Below, in pieces: positions 54,586-64,000 of a stretch of DNA of 64,000 nt. This DNA comes from Pandoraea oxalativorans (GTDB taxonomy: Bacteria > Pseudomonadota > Gammaproteobacteria > Burkholderiales > Burkholderiaceae). The translations under genes and the position numbers were made by a program. The notes below the pieces were generated by a model. The model did no database searches. It saw only the letters and a program-made list of their open reading frames with translations, and had not been told where the DNA came from. The DNA lies in assembly GCF_000972785.3 (NCBI RefSeq), contig NZ_CP011253.3:5566312-5630311 (forward strand). The letters run 5' to 3'. Position 1 is the first letter of the stretch. Each line of letters begins with the position of its first letter.

Positions 54586-55182
54586 TCATCCGACTATACC
54601 GTATTGCGTTGCGGGCATTGCCGATTTCTCGGCGGACGTCTCGAATAAGCCGTCGGTTTGCCCGCCGGACGGTCCGCCATGGTGCTCGGCCAGCAAGCGA
54701 TAGTGTGGCCCGCGCGGTGTGCGCACCGAGTGTACGAGGACGTAGCCGTCGCAATGCCAGATCAGCGCAGGCGGATAGAGATCCGACGGCGCTCGCCGCG
54801 CATGACGCAGCAGCGACACGTGGGGACGGAAGGACTGCGTTACGACCCGCGCACCGGTAGCGCGCCATTGAGCGAGCAGCGTGTCGCGGGCGGCGATGAG
54901 AGGGGCAGGCACGCTCGGCGCACCCGCCCAGACGATCTTCCTGTCCGACCAATAGCCCAGATGATCGAAGCTCAGCGTGAACGGTTCGAGCGGCGTGCGT
55001 TGCATGAGCGCGAGCAACACGGGTAGGCGCGCAGGATCGACCTCGTCGAGGAAGGCGAGCGTGAGATGCAACGTCTGGGCGCGGAGCACGCGTCCGCCGC
55101 ATTCCGAATGCGCCGACAAGGCCCACTCGTGAAGCTGCGCACGCACGCTCGGCCCCGGCCAAAGCGCAAGGAAGAGTCGCAT
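54586..55182 (-). CDS. thpR: RNA 2',3'-cyclic phosphodiesterase / 2'-5' RNA ligase
   Basis: 198 residues from ATG 55182 (MRLFLALWPGPSVRAQLHEW). The 2H phosphoesterase signature has two His motifs: LHLTLAFL near residue 40 and RPHVSLLR near residue 128, in the family's HxT/HxS form. It hydrolyses 2',3'-cyclic phosphates of RNA ends. It stands alone, and the extended frame to 55482 has no support. Confidence 0.93.
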   Translation of the reverse strand: MRLFLALWPGPSVRAQLHEWALSAHSECGGRVLRAQTLHLTLAFLDEVDPARLPVLLALMQRTPLEPFTLSFDHLGYWSDRKIVWAGAPSVPAPLIAARDTLLAQWRATGARVVTQSFRPHVSLLRHARRAPSDLYPPALIWHCDGYVLVHSVRTPRGPHYRLLAEHHGGPSGGQTDGLFETSAEKSAMPATQYGIVG

Positions 55183-55276
55183 GGGAACACCAGGGAATGG
55201 ATCCGACTGATGATTCTCATAGTAGGCGGGCGTTCCGGCGAATGCCAGGGGGACGGCGCGTCGCCGCCGTCCGATC

Positions 55277-55657
55277 TCAGTTCGTGGAGATGCCTGGCGT
55301 GATGCCCCGGCGATTGCGGCGCGGCGTCTCAGGTGGCTTCTCCTCGGCCTTGGGCGCGGGCGGACGCGTGATGCTGTTCCAGTTGTTCTGGATCGCGGTG
55401 TCGGCGGTGTCGCGGGAGACGGCGCGCGAGATATCGGCGCTCGGATTGAACACGGAAGAACCGCCTGCGGGGGCTGCGCCATTGGCCGGGGCAGGCGTGT
55501 TTTGCGCGTGCGCGTGCGGGGTGACGAACAATGCGGCGGCGATGGCCGCAGGCAGCGTCAGCCATAGCGCTTTATGGAGCGACTTATGCGGCGGCTTTTG
55601 GAACACAGATGCGCTCGGTATGCGGGAGGTGAAGCGGGACGTCGAGTCGTGGGCCAT
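55277..55657 (-). CDS. small secreted or anchored protein, function unknown
   Basis: 126 residues. A basic N-terminus followed by hydrophobic LHKALWLTLPAAIAAALFVTPHAHAQ, a signal peptide ending AHA-Q. The mature part is about 75 residues rich in Pro, Ala and Asn (SSVFNPSADISRAVSRDTADTAIQNNWNS) with a basic tail (PRRNRRGITPGIS). No known domain is recognised. Exported by Sec if the signal is cleaved. Confidence 0.65.
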   Translation of the reverse strand: MAHDSTSRFTSRIPSASVFQKPPHKSLHKALWLTLPAAIAAALFVTPHAHAQNTPAPANGAAPAGGSSVFNPSADISRAVSRDTADTAIQNNWNSITRPPAPKAEEKPPETPRRNRRGITPGISTN

Positions 55658-55754
55658 CGGATGTCTCGTGCGAGAACACGTACGACGGACAATGTCTGTG
55701 CCCGGGCGGGCTGACGTCGGCTGACGGCTGTCTTCTCGCTATTGTCGATAGGGG

Positions 55755-56369
55755 TCAGTAGCTGCCGGGCGGCGGCTTCCAGCCCGGGGGCGGAGGCGGC
55801 GGCGGTGCATAGCGCTGAATCGGTTGCGACGATACCATGTCGCCGCGCACGGGAACGCGATTGCCTGAGGCGTACATGCACTGAACGTAGGCCTGATCAT
55901 AACGGCTTTGCGTCAGGTATGCAGACGACTGGGCGTTGCCCGCGCCGACGGCGCCGCCTGCGAGCAGACCGGCCCCGGCCCCGATGGCAGCCCCCGATCC
56001 GCCGCCGATGGCGGCACCCGCTGCCGCGCCCAGCGCGGTGCCGAGTACGGCGCTACCGATGGCGCTGGAATTGGCGGCCGTGGTGGCATCCGCGCCACCG
56101 TTTTGTCCGGATGCGTATTGGCGGCAGGAGAAGTCGTCCTGCCGGAACTGATCGAACGACTTCCCGGTGCCGGGCAGCGCCATCAGGCTCGGGCCGCTAG
56201 GGAGCACGACGCAACCCGCAAGCATTGCTGCGGCAATGACTGCAGCGGCCGGGGCGGCGAGACGTTTCAGACGCGGCGTGTGCGACCTTGCGGCGTCGAC
56301 GGTAGACATCGACTCAAGGTCGAGTTTGCGGCGTTGATCCGACGACGGGTACTGCGAGTCGAATGACAT
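55755..56369 (-). CDS. glycine-zipper lipoprotein
   Basis: 204 residues from ATG 56369 (or from the internal ATG at MSTVDAARS). Hydrophobic AAPAAAVIAAAMLAGC ends in a lipobox LAGC, so the protein is probably lipid-anchored. Mature region: FDQFRQDDFSCRQYA, then a long Gly/Ala zipper (AIGSAVLGTALGAAAGAAIG and following), then YDQAYVQCMYASGNRVP and a polyproline tail. Such proteins sit in the outer membrane; role unknown. Confidence 0.85.
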   Translation of the reverse strand: MSFDSQYPSSDQRRKLDLESMSTVDAARSHTPRLKRLAAPAAAVIAAAMLAGCVVLPSGPSLMALPGTGKSFDQFRQDDFSCRQYASGQNGGADATTAANSSAIGSAVLGTALGAAAGAAIGGGSGAAIGAGAGLLAGGAVGAGNAQSSAYLTQSRYDQAYVQCMYASGNRVPVRGDMVSSQPIQRYAPPPPPPPGWKPPPGSY

Positions 56370-56383
56370 CACGTGTTTCTCGA

Positions 56384-56737
56384 TCAATTCGATGCCGGTT
56401 GCGCGGGCACTTCGCGCCATCCGGCAGGACACGTTTTCACGTAGGGATAGTAGGCGCCCGCCTTGTCGCAGTAGTACCAGGTGTCGCTGTTCGCGCCGGG
56501 CTGATCGTATTGCGCACCGGCTTGCGGCTGCTCGACGTACTGCTGCGGTTGGCTGGGAACGACGACGAGGGGCGGCGCGTAATACGGCGACGGCGCGGCG
56601 TACGGATAGGCGTAGGGGTATGGGTAATAGCCGGGACCGACCCAGACGCCCACGCGGCCATGCCAGGCGAAGGCGCTGCTGCTGGCCATAGCAGCGGCCA
56701 CGGCGACGAAGCCGAGGACAACAGGAAGACGTTTCAC
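56384..56737 (-). CDS. small secreted Tyr/Pro-rich protein
   Basis: 117 residues. Signal peptide MKRLPVVLGFVAVAAAMASS ending in AFA-WHG. A Pro/Tyr-rich central part (GYYPYPYAYPYAAPSPYY) is followed by the conserved-looking ending WYYCDKAGAYYPYVKTCPAGW. Two Cys could form a disulfide. It is 14 bases upstream of the glycine-zipper lipoprotein gene and on the same strand, so the two are probably cotranscribed. Confidence 0.8.
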   Translation of the reverse strand: MKRLPVVLGFVAVAAAMASSSAFAWHGRVGVWVGPGYYPYPYAYPYAAPSPYYAPPLVVVPSQPQQYVEQPQAGAQYDQPGANSDTWYYCDKAGAYYPYVKTCPAGWREVPAQPASN

Positions 56738-57038
56738 GACGCGGACCTCGAAGAACCCTGGAACTGACGTCTCCGAGTCTAGGCCCGACGGCCCCTGCGA
56801 GCAATTACGTTGCCCGTCAGAAGTGTTTCAAAGCATTACCTTTCGGGCGCGGGCGACGGTGCGGGAGAAGGCGTGGCTGGTGTATCGAGACGTGTACCGC
56901 AAGCGCTCGGCTACATGTGGTTACACGTGCGGTGATCTCGGGGTGAGCGTCTTAAGATCCGCTTAAACTTGGCTTCGCATACTGGGTTCGTCACTCACAC
57001 ACCACTCGCATCGCAAGTGCCGCTCACAGAGACCCATC
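56738..57038. other. non-coding divergent region
   Basis: I see no gene in these 301 bases. They should carry divergent promoters; TTAAGA...CTTAAAC near 56951-56970 is the most promoter-like A+T-rich patch upstream of the DUF2076 gene at 57039. Confidence 0.35.
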
Positions 57039-57836
57039 ATGAACCCGCAAGAAATGCAGACCCTTCAGAGCTTTTTGACGCAACTCACGCAAGCGCAGGC
57101 AGGCGTCAAGGACGAGCAAGCCGAGGCGTTGATTGCCGACACCGTGCGCCGTCAGCCCGATGCCGCGTACCTGCTGGTGCAGCGCGCATTGCTGCTCGAC
57201 CATGCGCTGGTCTCGGCGCGCGCGCAGATTGCGACGCTGCAATCGCAGTTGCAAGCCGCGCAGGCGTCGCAAGGTGTTCAGGGCGCTCAGGGCGGCGCTC
57301 ACGATTCGTTCCTTGGCGGAGGGAATGCGTGGGGCAATGGCGGGAGTGCGGCGGGCGCAACTGGCGCGCCGGGTTCGGCTGGCGTGGGGGGCTACAGCGG
57401 CCCTGCGGCTGCGCAGGCGTCGTATCCGGCGCAGGTGCCCGCCCCGGCTCAGGCGTCACCCCAACCGGCTGCACCGGCCCAGCGTTCGGGCTGGCTGAGC
57501 GACGGCGCACGCGGCACGCTCGGCAGCATCGCGACGACTGCCGCAGGCGTGGCGGGCGGCGCTTTCCTCTTCCAGGGCATCGAGAGCTTGTTCCACCGAA
57601 ACGGTGGCGGGGGTTTCTTCGGTCAACCGGCGATGGGCGGATTGGGCAGCAGCATGATGCCCTCGGAGACGATCATCAACAACACGATCTACGAGAACGG
57701 AAACGGTAATGGCAGCAGTGGTGTGAGTGGCGGCGGAAGCGACAACTTCCTCGACACGTCGAACTCGGATTTCTCGAACATCGACGACGGCCTGATGGAC
57801 ACCGACGACTACGACGACGATTCGAATTTTATTTGA
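57039..57836 (+). CDS. DUF2076 protein
   Basis: 265 residues. The N-terminal helical region (MNPQEMQTLQSFLTQLTQAQ, RRQPDAAYLLVQRALLLDHAL, with AQIATLQSQLQAA coiled coil) is characteristic of DUF2076. It is followed by a Gly/Ala/Pro linker, a short membrane-like segment (TLGSIATTAAGVAGGAFLFQGIESLF), and an Asp-rich C-terminus (DDGLMDTDDYDDDSNF). Function unknown; possibly membrane-associated. Confidence 0.85.
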   Translation: MNPQEMQTLQSFLTQLTQAQAGVKDEQAEALIADTVRRQPDAAYLLVQRALLLDHALVSARAQIATLQSQLQAAQASQGVQGAQGGAHDSFLGGGNAWGNGGSAAGATGAPGSAGVGGYSGPAAAQASYPAQVPAPAQASPQPAAPAQRSGWLSDGARGTLGSIATTAAGVAGGAFLFQGIESLFHRNGGGGFFGQPAMGGLGSSMMPSETIINNTIYENGNGNGSSGVSGGGSDNFLDTSNSDFSNIDDGLMDTDDYDDDSNFI

Positions 57837-57866
57837 GTCTGACGGCGTGCCTCCACCTCCGAGTCA

Positions 57867-58916
57867 TCAAACTTCTCCGACGCCCATGTGGGACTGATCG
57901 TCCGTTCCCAATGTCTTGACTATCTTGTCAAAATCACTTTCGAACAGGCGATCCTGGACGATGCGGTATTTTTCGAATTCACTCTCCGCATGCATTTGGG
58001 CAATTTTTGCGGACACCTTGCCGCTGTCCCGAAGTACGTCACGATCGTCAAATGCCAGAAAGGCATCGAGGCGTTTAGACCAGTCTTCCATGGACATGGG
58101 GATCTTGCGTCGGGCACGTTCTTCTGCGAGTTCCAGATACGCGTTGACGATACGGCCTAGAGAATCCAACTCGTCTTTTAGTAGATAATTTTTTGCGACT
58201 GTTACGTCGGTCTTCAATATCTTGCCGTCCGGCGCGCCAGCCCACGACATGAGCCCCATATGGGGCTTATTGCTATCGGCACGACTGCGGATGAGTTCTG
58301 CCGCTGTCTGTCCGTGAATGGCGTAATGCAGCTTGTTCTGCACCTTGGCAAAGAAAGCCTTACTTGTCGGTGCGTTCTTGTTGTAGTCCACGCTGGTCGC
58401 GTAGATATCGGTAATTTTTTGATAAAACCGTCGCTCGCTGAGGCGAATTTCGCGGATTTCAGCGAGCAATCGGTCGAAGTAGTCTTCGCCAAGAAAACTA
58501 CCGTTTTCCATGCGCTGACGGTCCAGCACAAAGCCCTTGATGGCGAACTCGCGCAGGACGCCGGTCGCCCATTGACGAAATTGAGTGGCTCGAATGGAGT
58601 TGACGCGATAGCCAACGGAAATGATGGCATCGAGGTTATAGAAATCTACGGATCGCGACACCTCGCGCGAGCCTTCCTGCTGAACTATCCGGAATTTCCG
58701 GATAGTTGCCTCAGCAGTAAGCTCATCGCTGGCGAAGATGTTCTTCAAATGTTCGCTGACGGTACGCACGTCGACGCCGAACAACTCCGCCATCAATTTC
58801 TGAGAAAGCCACAAGGTTTCATCCTCATAGCGTGCCTCGATGCTTTGCTCCCCGGCCTGACCGGTGAAAATCAGGAACTCTGCTGTGCTATTACGTATCA
58901 GCTTTGTACGGCTCAT
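57867..58916 (-). CDS. RhuM-family protein
   Basis: 349 residues. The family's N-terminal Bro-N/KilA-like part (EARYEDETLWLSQKLMAELFGVDVRTVSEHLKNIFASDEL) and RhuM core (VDFYNLDAIISVGYRVNSIRATQFRQWATGVLREFAIKGFVLDRQRM) are clear. RhuM was named from a Salmonella pathogenicity island; its biochemical role is not established, though DNA binding or toxin-like activity has been suggested. The gene is lower in G+C than neighbours and stands alone next to mnmE, so it was probably acquired. Confidence 0.9.
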   Translation of the reverse strand: MSRTKLIRNSTAEFLIFTGQAGEQSIEARYEDETLWLSQKLMAELFGVDVRTVSEHLKNIFASDELTAEATIRKFRIVQQEGSREVSRSVDFYNLDAIISVGYRVNSIRATQFRQWATGVLREFAIKGFVLDRQRMENGSFLGEDYFDRLLAEIREIRLSERRFYQKITDIYATSVDYNKNAPTSKAFFAKVQNKLHYAIHGQTAAELIRSRADSNKPHMGLMSWAGAPDGKILKTDVTVAKNYLLKDELDSLGRIVNAYLELAEERARRKIPMSMEDWSKRLDAFLAFDDRDVLRDSGKVSAKIAQMHAESEFEKYRIVQDRLFESDFDKIVKTLGTDDQSHMGVGEV

Positions 58917-58930
58917 TGCCTAAGTCTCCC

Positions 58931-60325
58931 TCATTTCCCAATACAAAACCGACTGAAAATCACCCCCAGCAAATCATCCGAAGTGAACTCGCCGGTGATC
59001 GCACTGAGTTGTTCCTGGGCGAGACGCAGTTCCTCGGCGAAGAGATCGAGGGCACCGGCGTTCTGACGCGCGTGGGCGTCCGCCATCTCGATGTGATCGC
59101 GCGCCGCGCGCAGCGCCGACAGGTGACGCTCACGCGCCAGGAAAACACCTTCGTTGCCCGCCTGCCATCCCGCGATCTTCAGTAATTCCGCACGCAGGAA
59201 ATCGATCCCCTGCCCACCCTTCGCCGACAAGCGAACGCCCAGTGGCGCCGTACCTTCCTTCGGCAGTACCGTCGCCGGTTCGCCCGCCAGATCCGTCTTG
59301 TTGTACACCCGCACGATGGGCACGTGCTTCGGCAATTGCGTCGCGATGACTTCGTCTTCCGGGGTCATCCCCGTGCGCGTGTCGAGCAGATGCAGCACGG
59401 CATCCGCCTTCGCGATTTCGCTCCAGCTGCGCTCGATGCCGATGCGCTCGACCTCGTCCTCTGTCTCCCGCAATCCCGCCGTGTCGATGATGTGCAGCGG
59501 AATGCCGTCGATCTGAATCGTCTGCTGCACCTTGTCGCGCGTGGTCCCGGCAATCGGCGTGACGATGGCCAGCTCGGCGCCGGCCAGCGCATTGAGCAAC
59601 GACGACTTGCCCACGTTCGGCTGACCCGCCAGTACGACGTTGATCCCCTCGCGCAGCAACGCACCCTGCCTGGCCTGCGACAGCACCTGCGCCAACTGCG
59701 CGCGGATGCGTTCGAGTTGTCCGAAGGCGTCGGCCGCTTCCAGAAAATCGATCTCTTCCTCCGGGAAGTCGAGCGTCGCTTCCACCAGCATGCGCAGGTG
59801 AATGACCAGATCCACCAGCGAATGAATTTCGCGCGAGAACGCACCGTCCAGCGACCGGCTCGCCGAGCGTGCCGCCGCCTCGGTGCTCGCCTCGATCAGG
59901 TCGGCCACCGCCTCGGCTTGCGCCAGATCGAGTTTGTCGTTCAGAAATGCGCGATGGGTGAATTCCCCCGGTTCCGCAAGACGCACGCCAAGCGCTGCCC
60001 CTTCGTCGATACAACGCTGCAACAGCAATTGCAGCACGATGGGCCCGCCGTGGCCTTGCAATTCCAGCACGTCTTCGCCGGTATACGAATTCGGGCCGGG
60101 GAAGTACAGCGCGATACCGCGATCGAGCGCGTCGCCTGCACCGTCCAGAAACGGCAGATACGACGCGTGACGCGGTTTGAGCGGCTGACCGACCAGACGC
60201 GCAATGACTCGTTGCACCGCCTCGCCGCGATGCTTGCCGAAGGAGACGCGCACCACGCCGATACCACCGCGTCCGGGGGCAGTGGCAATGGCGGCAATCG
60301 GAACGGTGGAAACGGTAGCGCTCAT
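58931..60325 (-). CDS. mnmE: tRNA uridine-5-carboxymethylaminomethyl modification GTPase MnmE
   Basis: 464 residues from ATG 60325 ([33 protein letters not shown] N-terminus). Formyl-tetrahydrofolate-binding N-terminal domain, helical domain, and an inserted G domain (G1 [13 protein letters not shown]2 TTRDK, G3 DTAGLRE, G4 NKTD). It ends in the conserved FCIGK. With MnmG it modifies the wobble uridine of several tRNAs, the substrate later used by MnmC encoded at 45175. It has its own transcription unit, since a terminator separates it from yidC. Confidence 0.97.
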   Translation of the reverse strand: MSATVSTVPIAAIATAPGRGGIGVVRVSFGKHRGEAVQRVIARLVGQPLKPRHASYLPFLDGAGDALDRGIALYFPGPNSYTGEDVLELQGHGGPIVLQLLLQRCIDEGAALGVRLAEPGEFTHRAFLNDKLDLAQAEAVADLIEASTEAAARSASRSLDGAFSREIHSLVDLVIHLRMLVEATLDFPEEEIDFLEAADAFGQLERIRAQLAQVLSQARQGALLREGINVVLAGQPNVGKSSLLNALAGAELAIVTPIAGTTRDKVQQTIQIDGIPLHIIDTAGLRETEDEVERIGIERSWSEIAKADAVLHLLDTRTGMTPEDEVIATQLPKHVPIVRVYNKTDLAGEPATVLPKEGTAPLGVRLSAKGGQGIDFLRAELLKIAGWQAGNEGVFLARERHLSALRAARDHIEMADAHARQNAGALDLFAEELRLAQEQLSAITGEFTSDDLLGVIFSRFCIGK

Positions 60326-60376
60326 GGAACGGTTCGTTGAAAAACAGTGGCTTATTTTGACATGCACCAAACAAAA

Positions 60377-60401
60377 CCGCCCGCGAGAGACTCGCGGGCG
60401 G
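60377..60401 (-). terminator. rho-independent terminator after yidC
   Basis: CCGCCCGCGAG (60377-60387) and CTCGCGGGCGG (60391-60401) form a perfect 11-base stem with a 3-base loop; the minus strand continues TTTTGTTTGG. It lies 31 bases after the yidC stop. Confidence 0.9.
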
Positions 60402-60432
60402 CTATGTCGGTCAGACGGTCGAACCTGATTCG

Positions 60433-62088
60433 TCAGGCCGCCTTTTCCTTCTTTTTGGTACCGAGCATTCGGTTAATAGACCATTGCTGCGCGATCGACA
60501 ACGTGTTGTTGACCACGTAGTACAGCACCAGACCCGACGGCAGGAAGAGGAACATGACCGAGAAAATCAGCGGCATGAACATCATCATCTTGGCCTGCAT
60601 CGGATCCGGCGGCGTCGGGTTCAGCTTCGTCTGAATGAACATCGACACGGCCATCAGCACCGGCAGGATGTAATACGGATCCTGCGTCGAGAGGTCGTGA
60701 ATCCAGCCCAGCCACGGCGCGCCGCGCATTTCCACCGACGAGAGCAGCACCCAGTACAGCGCAATGAACACCGGAATCTGAATCACGATCGGGATACAGC
60801 CGCCGAACGGATTGACCTTCTCGGTCTTGTACAACTCCATGAGCGCCGCGTTCATCTTCTGCGGGTCGCTCTTGTAGCGCTCGCGCAGCGCTTGCATGCG
60901 CGGCGTGATTTCCTTCATGCGCGCCATCGACTTGTAGCTTGCGGCCGACAGCGGGAAGAACACCAGCTTGATGATCACGGTCACGGCAATGATCGCCCAA
61001 CCCCAGTTGCCGATCAGCGCATGCAGCTTCGAGAGCAGCCAGAACAGCGGCTTGGCAAGGATCGTGAAGTAACCGTAGTCCTTCGTCAGTTCCAGGCCCG
61101 GCGCGATCTGCTCGAGCATGTGCTCTTCCTGCGGACCTGCGAACAGACGCGCATCGACCGTCTCGGTGCCATTCGCCGGAATGCTCGCGAGTTGCTCCTT
61201 CACGCCAACGCGGTACAGGCCGTTGTCGATCTTGCCGATGTAGTTGTCGCGCGTTTCGCCTTCCTTCGGAATCCAGGCCGTGGCGAAGTAATGCTGCACC
61301 ATGCCGATCCAGCCATCGCTCGACTGCTTGACGTACTTCGCCTTGTCCTTGTCGATGTCGCTGAACGTGACCTTCTGGAATTTCTCGTCGCTGCTGTAGA
61401 CCGTCGGGCCCGTGAACGTGTGCGAGAACTTCGCGCCGCTGATTTCACGGCCGTCACGCACCAGTTCCATGTACAGCGTCGGCTTGATGGCGGCGTCAGT
61501 CTTGTTGACGATCGTGTTCGACACGTCGATCACATAGCTGCCGCGATGGAACGTGTAAGCACGCACCAACTGCAGGCCGCCCTTGACCGGCGATTCGAAC
61601 TTCACGGTCAGTGTGTCGCCCGTCATCGTGGTCGGGCCCGGCACTTGCGTGAAGATGTCGTTGTGGTTCGGGAAGTCGCCGCCGATCAGACCCGTGCGAG
61701 CGTAGTACTGATGGCTCGGGGTGTTGTCGAACAGCACCACGTGCTTGTCGGCCTCGTCGGCGTCCGGCCACTTCGTGAGCGCGAGGAACGACAGCGCGCC
61801 GCCCTGCGTGCTGATGTCGGCTTCATAGACGTCGGTCGTGATGCGGACCTTTTGCGCAGTGGCCGCAGCGGGTGCATTACCCGGTGCGGCGCCTGCGGCG
61901 GCACCGGCGTTGGCCGATTGCGGCAGGTCGTTCGCCGGTGTCTGGTTGTTACCCGTGGCGGCCGGGGCAGAAGCTTCCGGCGTCGGGAAGAACAACGACG
62001 AATGGCCATTGGCGCGTTGCCAGTTGTCGAAAAGCATCACGACAGACAGCGCGAAAATGACCCAGAGTACGGTGCGTTTGATGTCCAT
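60433..62088 (-). CDS. yidC: membrane protein insertase YidC
   Basis: 551 residues. An N-terminal membrane anchor ([18 protein letters not shown]), a large periplasmic domain (residues 60-340), and the conserved insertase core with five membrane segments ([87 protein letters not shown]). It inserts proteins alone or with SecYEG. It lies in the conserved rpmH-rnpA-yidD-yidC order. Confidence 0.97.
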   Translation of the reverse strand: MDIKRTVLWVIFALSVVMLFDNWQRANGHSSLFFPTPEASAPAATGNNQTPANDLPQSANAGAAAGAAPGNAPAAATAQKVRITTDVYEADISTQGGALSFLALTKWPDADEADKHVVLFDNTPSHQYYARTGLIGGDFPNHNDIFTQVPGPTTMTGDTLTVKFESPVKGGLQLVRAYTFHRGSYVIDVSNTIVNKTDAAIKPTLYMELVRDGREISGAKFSHTFTGPTVYSSDEKFQKVTFSDIDKDKAKYVKQSSDGWIGMVQHYFATAWIPKEGETRDNYIGKIDNGLYRVGVKEQLASIPANGTETVDARLFAGPQEEHMLEQIAPGLELTKDYGYFTILAKPLFWLLSKLHALIGNWGWAIIAVTVIIKLVFFPLSAASYKSMARMKEITPRMQALRERYKSDPQKMNAALMELYKTEKVNPFGGCIPIVIQIPVFIALYWVLLSSVEMRGAPWLGWIHDLSTQDPYYILPVLMAVSMFIQTKLNPTPPDPMQAKMMMFMPLIFSVMFLFLPSGLVLYYVVNNTLSIAQQWSINRMLGTKKKEKAA

Positions 62089-62112
62089 GCGGTAACTCGT
62101 GGTGGACGAAAC

Positions 62113-62469
62113 TCAGGAATGGCCCGGCGCGCGGCGCGTAACTGCCGATGCGGCCGCGGGCCCGGACGAGACCGACTGCCCAGCTCGCGACGTGTCGCTT
62201 CCGGCGGCCTTGTCGGCGCCATCGGCGGGGGTGTCGGGAACGTTACAGACGTGTCGAGCCGGCGGTACGGGATCGAAACCGCCGGGATGAAACGGATGAC
62301 AGCGACATAGACGCCGGGCCGCGAGATAAGTGCCGTAACCGGCACCGTGCTCGACGATGGCCTCGCGTGCGTAGTCGGAGCAGCTCGGATGAAAGCGGCA
62401 ACGGTTCCCCAGCCAGGGACTGATCACCAGCTTGTAACCGCGCAGGAGCAACAACAGCACGCTTCGCAT
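62113..62469 (-). CDS. yidD: membrane protein insertion efficiency factor YidD
   Basis: 118 residues from ATG 62469; an upstream frame to 62520 is not needed. Motifs are [34 protein letters not shown] and HPGGFDPVP. The amphipathic N-terminus binds the inner membrane. A 45-residue Ala/Gly/Ser-rich C-terminal extension (after [12 protein letters not shown]) is longer than most homologues. It lies 24 bases before yidC and cooperates in YidC insertion. Confidence 0.96.
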   Translation of the reverse strand: MRSVLLLLLRGYKLVISPWLGNRCRFHPSCSDYAREAIVEHGAGYGTYLAARRLCRCHPFHPGGFDPVPPARHVCNVPDTPADGADKAAGSDTSRAGQSVSSGPAAASAVTRRAPGHS

Positions 62470-62548
62470 CTCGATTCCGCCTGTCAGTCCGGCCACAGGG
62501 TGGCCGGGTGGGCGGCGCATGCCCGGGGTCGGGCGCTACCGTGTGGGA

Positions 62549-63022
62549 CTAACTACCTTCCATCTTGTCGTCGAACGCGCGGCGCTTGCGGGCAGCTTTC
62601 TCGGCTGCGTCGAAGAGCTGCGCGAACTCGGTCTGGCACAGTGTGTTCAACACTGGCGCAGCGGCCGCCGTATACGTCCCCTTGTCGAATCGCCGGGTCA
62701 GTCGCAGTACGAAGTCCCAGCCGGCCAGCGCCTCACGACGCTGACGAAACATCTCGCGAGCCTGACGTTTGATCAGATTGCGAGTGACCGCGCGCGGTGC
62801 ATGCTTCTTACCGACGACAATGCCGATGCGGCCTTCATGAGGCGTGGCATCGGCAGGGGTGTCCGGCGCTTCTTCGCGCCAGCGCATATACAACACGAAG
62901 TGCGCGCTGCGACGCAGAGGGCGCAAACTAAAAACGGATGAAAACTCATCCGTTTTGAGAAGTCGCGCGGCTTTGGGAAACCCCAGTGCCGGGACTTCGC
63001 GCCTTGCGGATTTAACGCGCAA
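62549..63022 (-). CDS. rnpA: ribonuclease P protein component
   Basis: The start is uncertain: the frame runs back to an ATG at 63109, but that would overlap rpmH, so a non-ATG start is likely; TTG 63022 is listed (157 residues). Core motifs: FPKAARLLKTDEFSSVFSLR, RIGIVVGKKHAPRAVTRNLIKRQAREMFRQRR (RNR motif). It binds the RNase P RNA to process tRNA 5' ends. It follows rpmH closely and belongs to the conserved origin-side operon. Confidence 0.9.
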   Translation of the reverse strand: MRVKSARREVPALGFPKAARLLKTDEFSSVFSLRPLRRSAHFVLYMRWREEAPDTPADATPHEGRIGIVVGKKHAPRAVTRNLIKRQAREMFRQRREALAGWDFVLRLTRRFDKGTYTAAAAPVLNTLCQTEFAQLFDAAEKAARKRRAFDDKMEGS

Positions 63023-63047
63023 ACCGCGGTACGACCGAGAACCGCGA

Positions 63048-63182
63048 TTAGACGGCCAGGCGCTTACGGCCCTTGGCGCGACGAGCGGCGATGACCTTGC
63101 GGCCGCCACGGGTCTTCATGCGAACCAGGAAGCCATGGGTGCGCTTACGGCGCGTCACGGAAGGCTGAAAAGTACGTTTCAT
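63048..63182 (-). CDS. rpmH: ribosomal protein L34
   Basis: 44 residues from ATG 63182: [20 protein letters not shown], then [20 protein letters not shown] and RLAV. This is a standard-length L34, the first gene of the leftward rpmH-rnpA-yidD-yidC unit. In most bacteria dnaA lies divergently on the other side, here beyond position 64000. Confidence 0.97.
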   Translation of the reverse strand: MKRTFQPSVTRRKRTHGFLVRMKTRGGRKVIAARRAKGRKRLAV

Positions 63183-64000
63183 GATGCACTCATTGTGTGA
63201 AAAAATTCCCGCGCAGCAGCATCGTAAAACGCCACAAGGACACCGTGAAAACCTGCAAATTCAAGGACTTTCACGCGCGGCCCAGCCGTCGGGAGTTGGA
63301 TAGGAATCCGGTTATCTTTCTAACGAACCCGCTATTTAATCGGCTTTTCCGTTGTGTGTCAATAGGTTAGCCATCGCCCCGACGGCATCCGCGCACGATC
63401 GGTACCGCCGTTGTCGCGGAACCGCCAGCCCGTGGGGCTGTGGCTGTGGGGTAATGGCGGAAATTGCCCGGCGCTTCACTTTTTGCCGGTGGATAAATGG
63501 GAAATCGTGAAGATGTTCTGGCGGTCGCGGCAAATCGTCGCAATTGCCGGTCATTTGCGCAGCCATCGTGCGAAGTCAGGCGGGTTAACGCGGTACGCCC
63601 GCCCGCAGATGCGCGTGCTGTGGGCATTCCTGTGGATAACTCGCTTTGCGGACGCTTTGGCGTTAAAATCCCCCATCAATTTTTTTCCCAGCAGAGTACC
63701 GGTGACGCCGCCATGTGGATAGCGCGCCGGGTTTTGTCGTCTGCGCGCGCCGGAGCGACCGGCCGTACGCGCGAGACCAAGCCCGAGCGCCGCGCCGTGG
63801 TTCGTCGAATGCCGGACGTCTGCAATGCGCCGCTGGTCCGACTCGATCCCGGCCGGCCACTTGTCCCCCATGCGTTGGCGGACGGATTGCCGGCTTGGTT
63901 TGGCGCGTTCTGCCCCCATATCTGATGTAACGGATAGTGGACGGCAAGAGCGCCAGACGAAGCAGTCGGATGGGCCCCGCGCCACCTGGATACACGCTGC
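63183..64000. other. rpmH upstream region, probable rpmH-dnaA intergenic space
   Basis: No gene is supported in these 818 bases. There is one perfect DnaA box (TGTGGATAA at 63631-63639) and two one-mismatch boxes (GGTGGATAA 63488-63496, TGTGGATAG 63714-63722), and an A+T-rich run near 63665-63690. It could hold the rpmH promoter and dnaA leader, or part of the chromosomal origin. dnaA itself is not in the window. Confidence 0.5.

Noticed and set aside
60484..62310. 608-codon open frame on the + strand
   Set aside because: Antisense shadow of yidC and yidD, whose identities are certain.

Overview
The window looks like a Burkholderiaceae chromosome, most likely Pandoraea. This is an inference from the high G+C content, the gene families and the gene order; no database was searched. 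The right end carries the conserved origin-side block mnmE, yidC, yidD, rnpA, rpmH, all leftward, so dnaA is expected just beyond position 64000. The left edge cuts trpS.

Region 1 (730-13740) is an accessory island of visibly lower G+C wrecked by insertion sequences. Its original content was a 29-codon peptide gene, a SagB-type flavin dehydrogenase, a carbamoyltransferase and an MFS exporter, all on the + strand. This looks like a small peptide-derived or peptide-scaffolded metabolite cluster. An ISL3 element interrupts sagB, an IS21 element interrupts the carbamoyltransferase, and an IS3 element (itself carrying two different IS110-family elements) interrupts the transporter. For these three I could find matching target duplications, and removing the element restores each reading frame exactly. 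A fourth element (IS3 family) lacks a target duplication and joins a sagB lacking its 3' end to a carbamoyltransferase lacking its 5' end, which suggests that an internal part of the cluster was deleted.

Region 2 (13790-26509) has a fused indolepyruvate ferredoxin oxidoreductase with a divergent Lrp-type regulator, then a Fur-type promoter and a heme uptake operon (TonB receptor, hmuS, hmuT, hmuU, hmuV). A second, nearly identical copy of one IS110-family element sits exactly at the hmuS/hmuT junction. The non-coding ends of the IS110 elements contain guide-like segments that match their insertion sites and their own ends, as expected of bridge RNAs.

Region 3 (26585-40992) holds an ornithine cyclodeaminase-family gene, an alpha-2-macroglobulin/YhhN/penicillin-binding protein 1C operon, an FUSC-like membrane protein, a divergent Lrp regulator with phhA-phhB for phenylalanine hydroxylation, a SET-domain methyltransferase and a MarR regulator with a cysteine-rich tail. 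Region 4 (40993-42310) has no gene but a cluster of DnaA boxes beside an A+T-rich tract, so it may be an origin or DnaA-binding locus.

Region 5 (42387-57836) is mostly chromosomal housekeeping and envelope genes: ybdK-like ligase with a cation/proton antiporter, mnmC with a ClC channel, an OhrR-like regulator with no cysteine, a DedA-rhodanese fusion, an EmrB-type exporter, an MHYT membrane protein, thpR and several small secreted proteins. Region 6 (57867-64000) has a RhuM-family accessory gene and then the origin-side block. I saw no tRNA, rRNA or CRISPR array.
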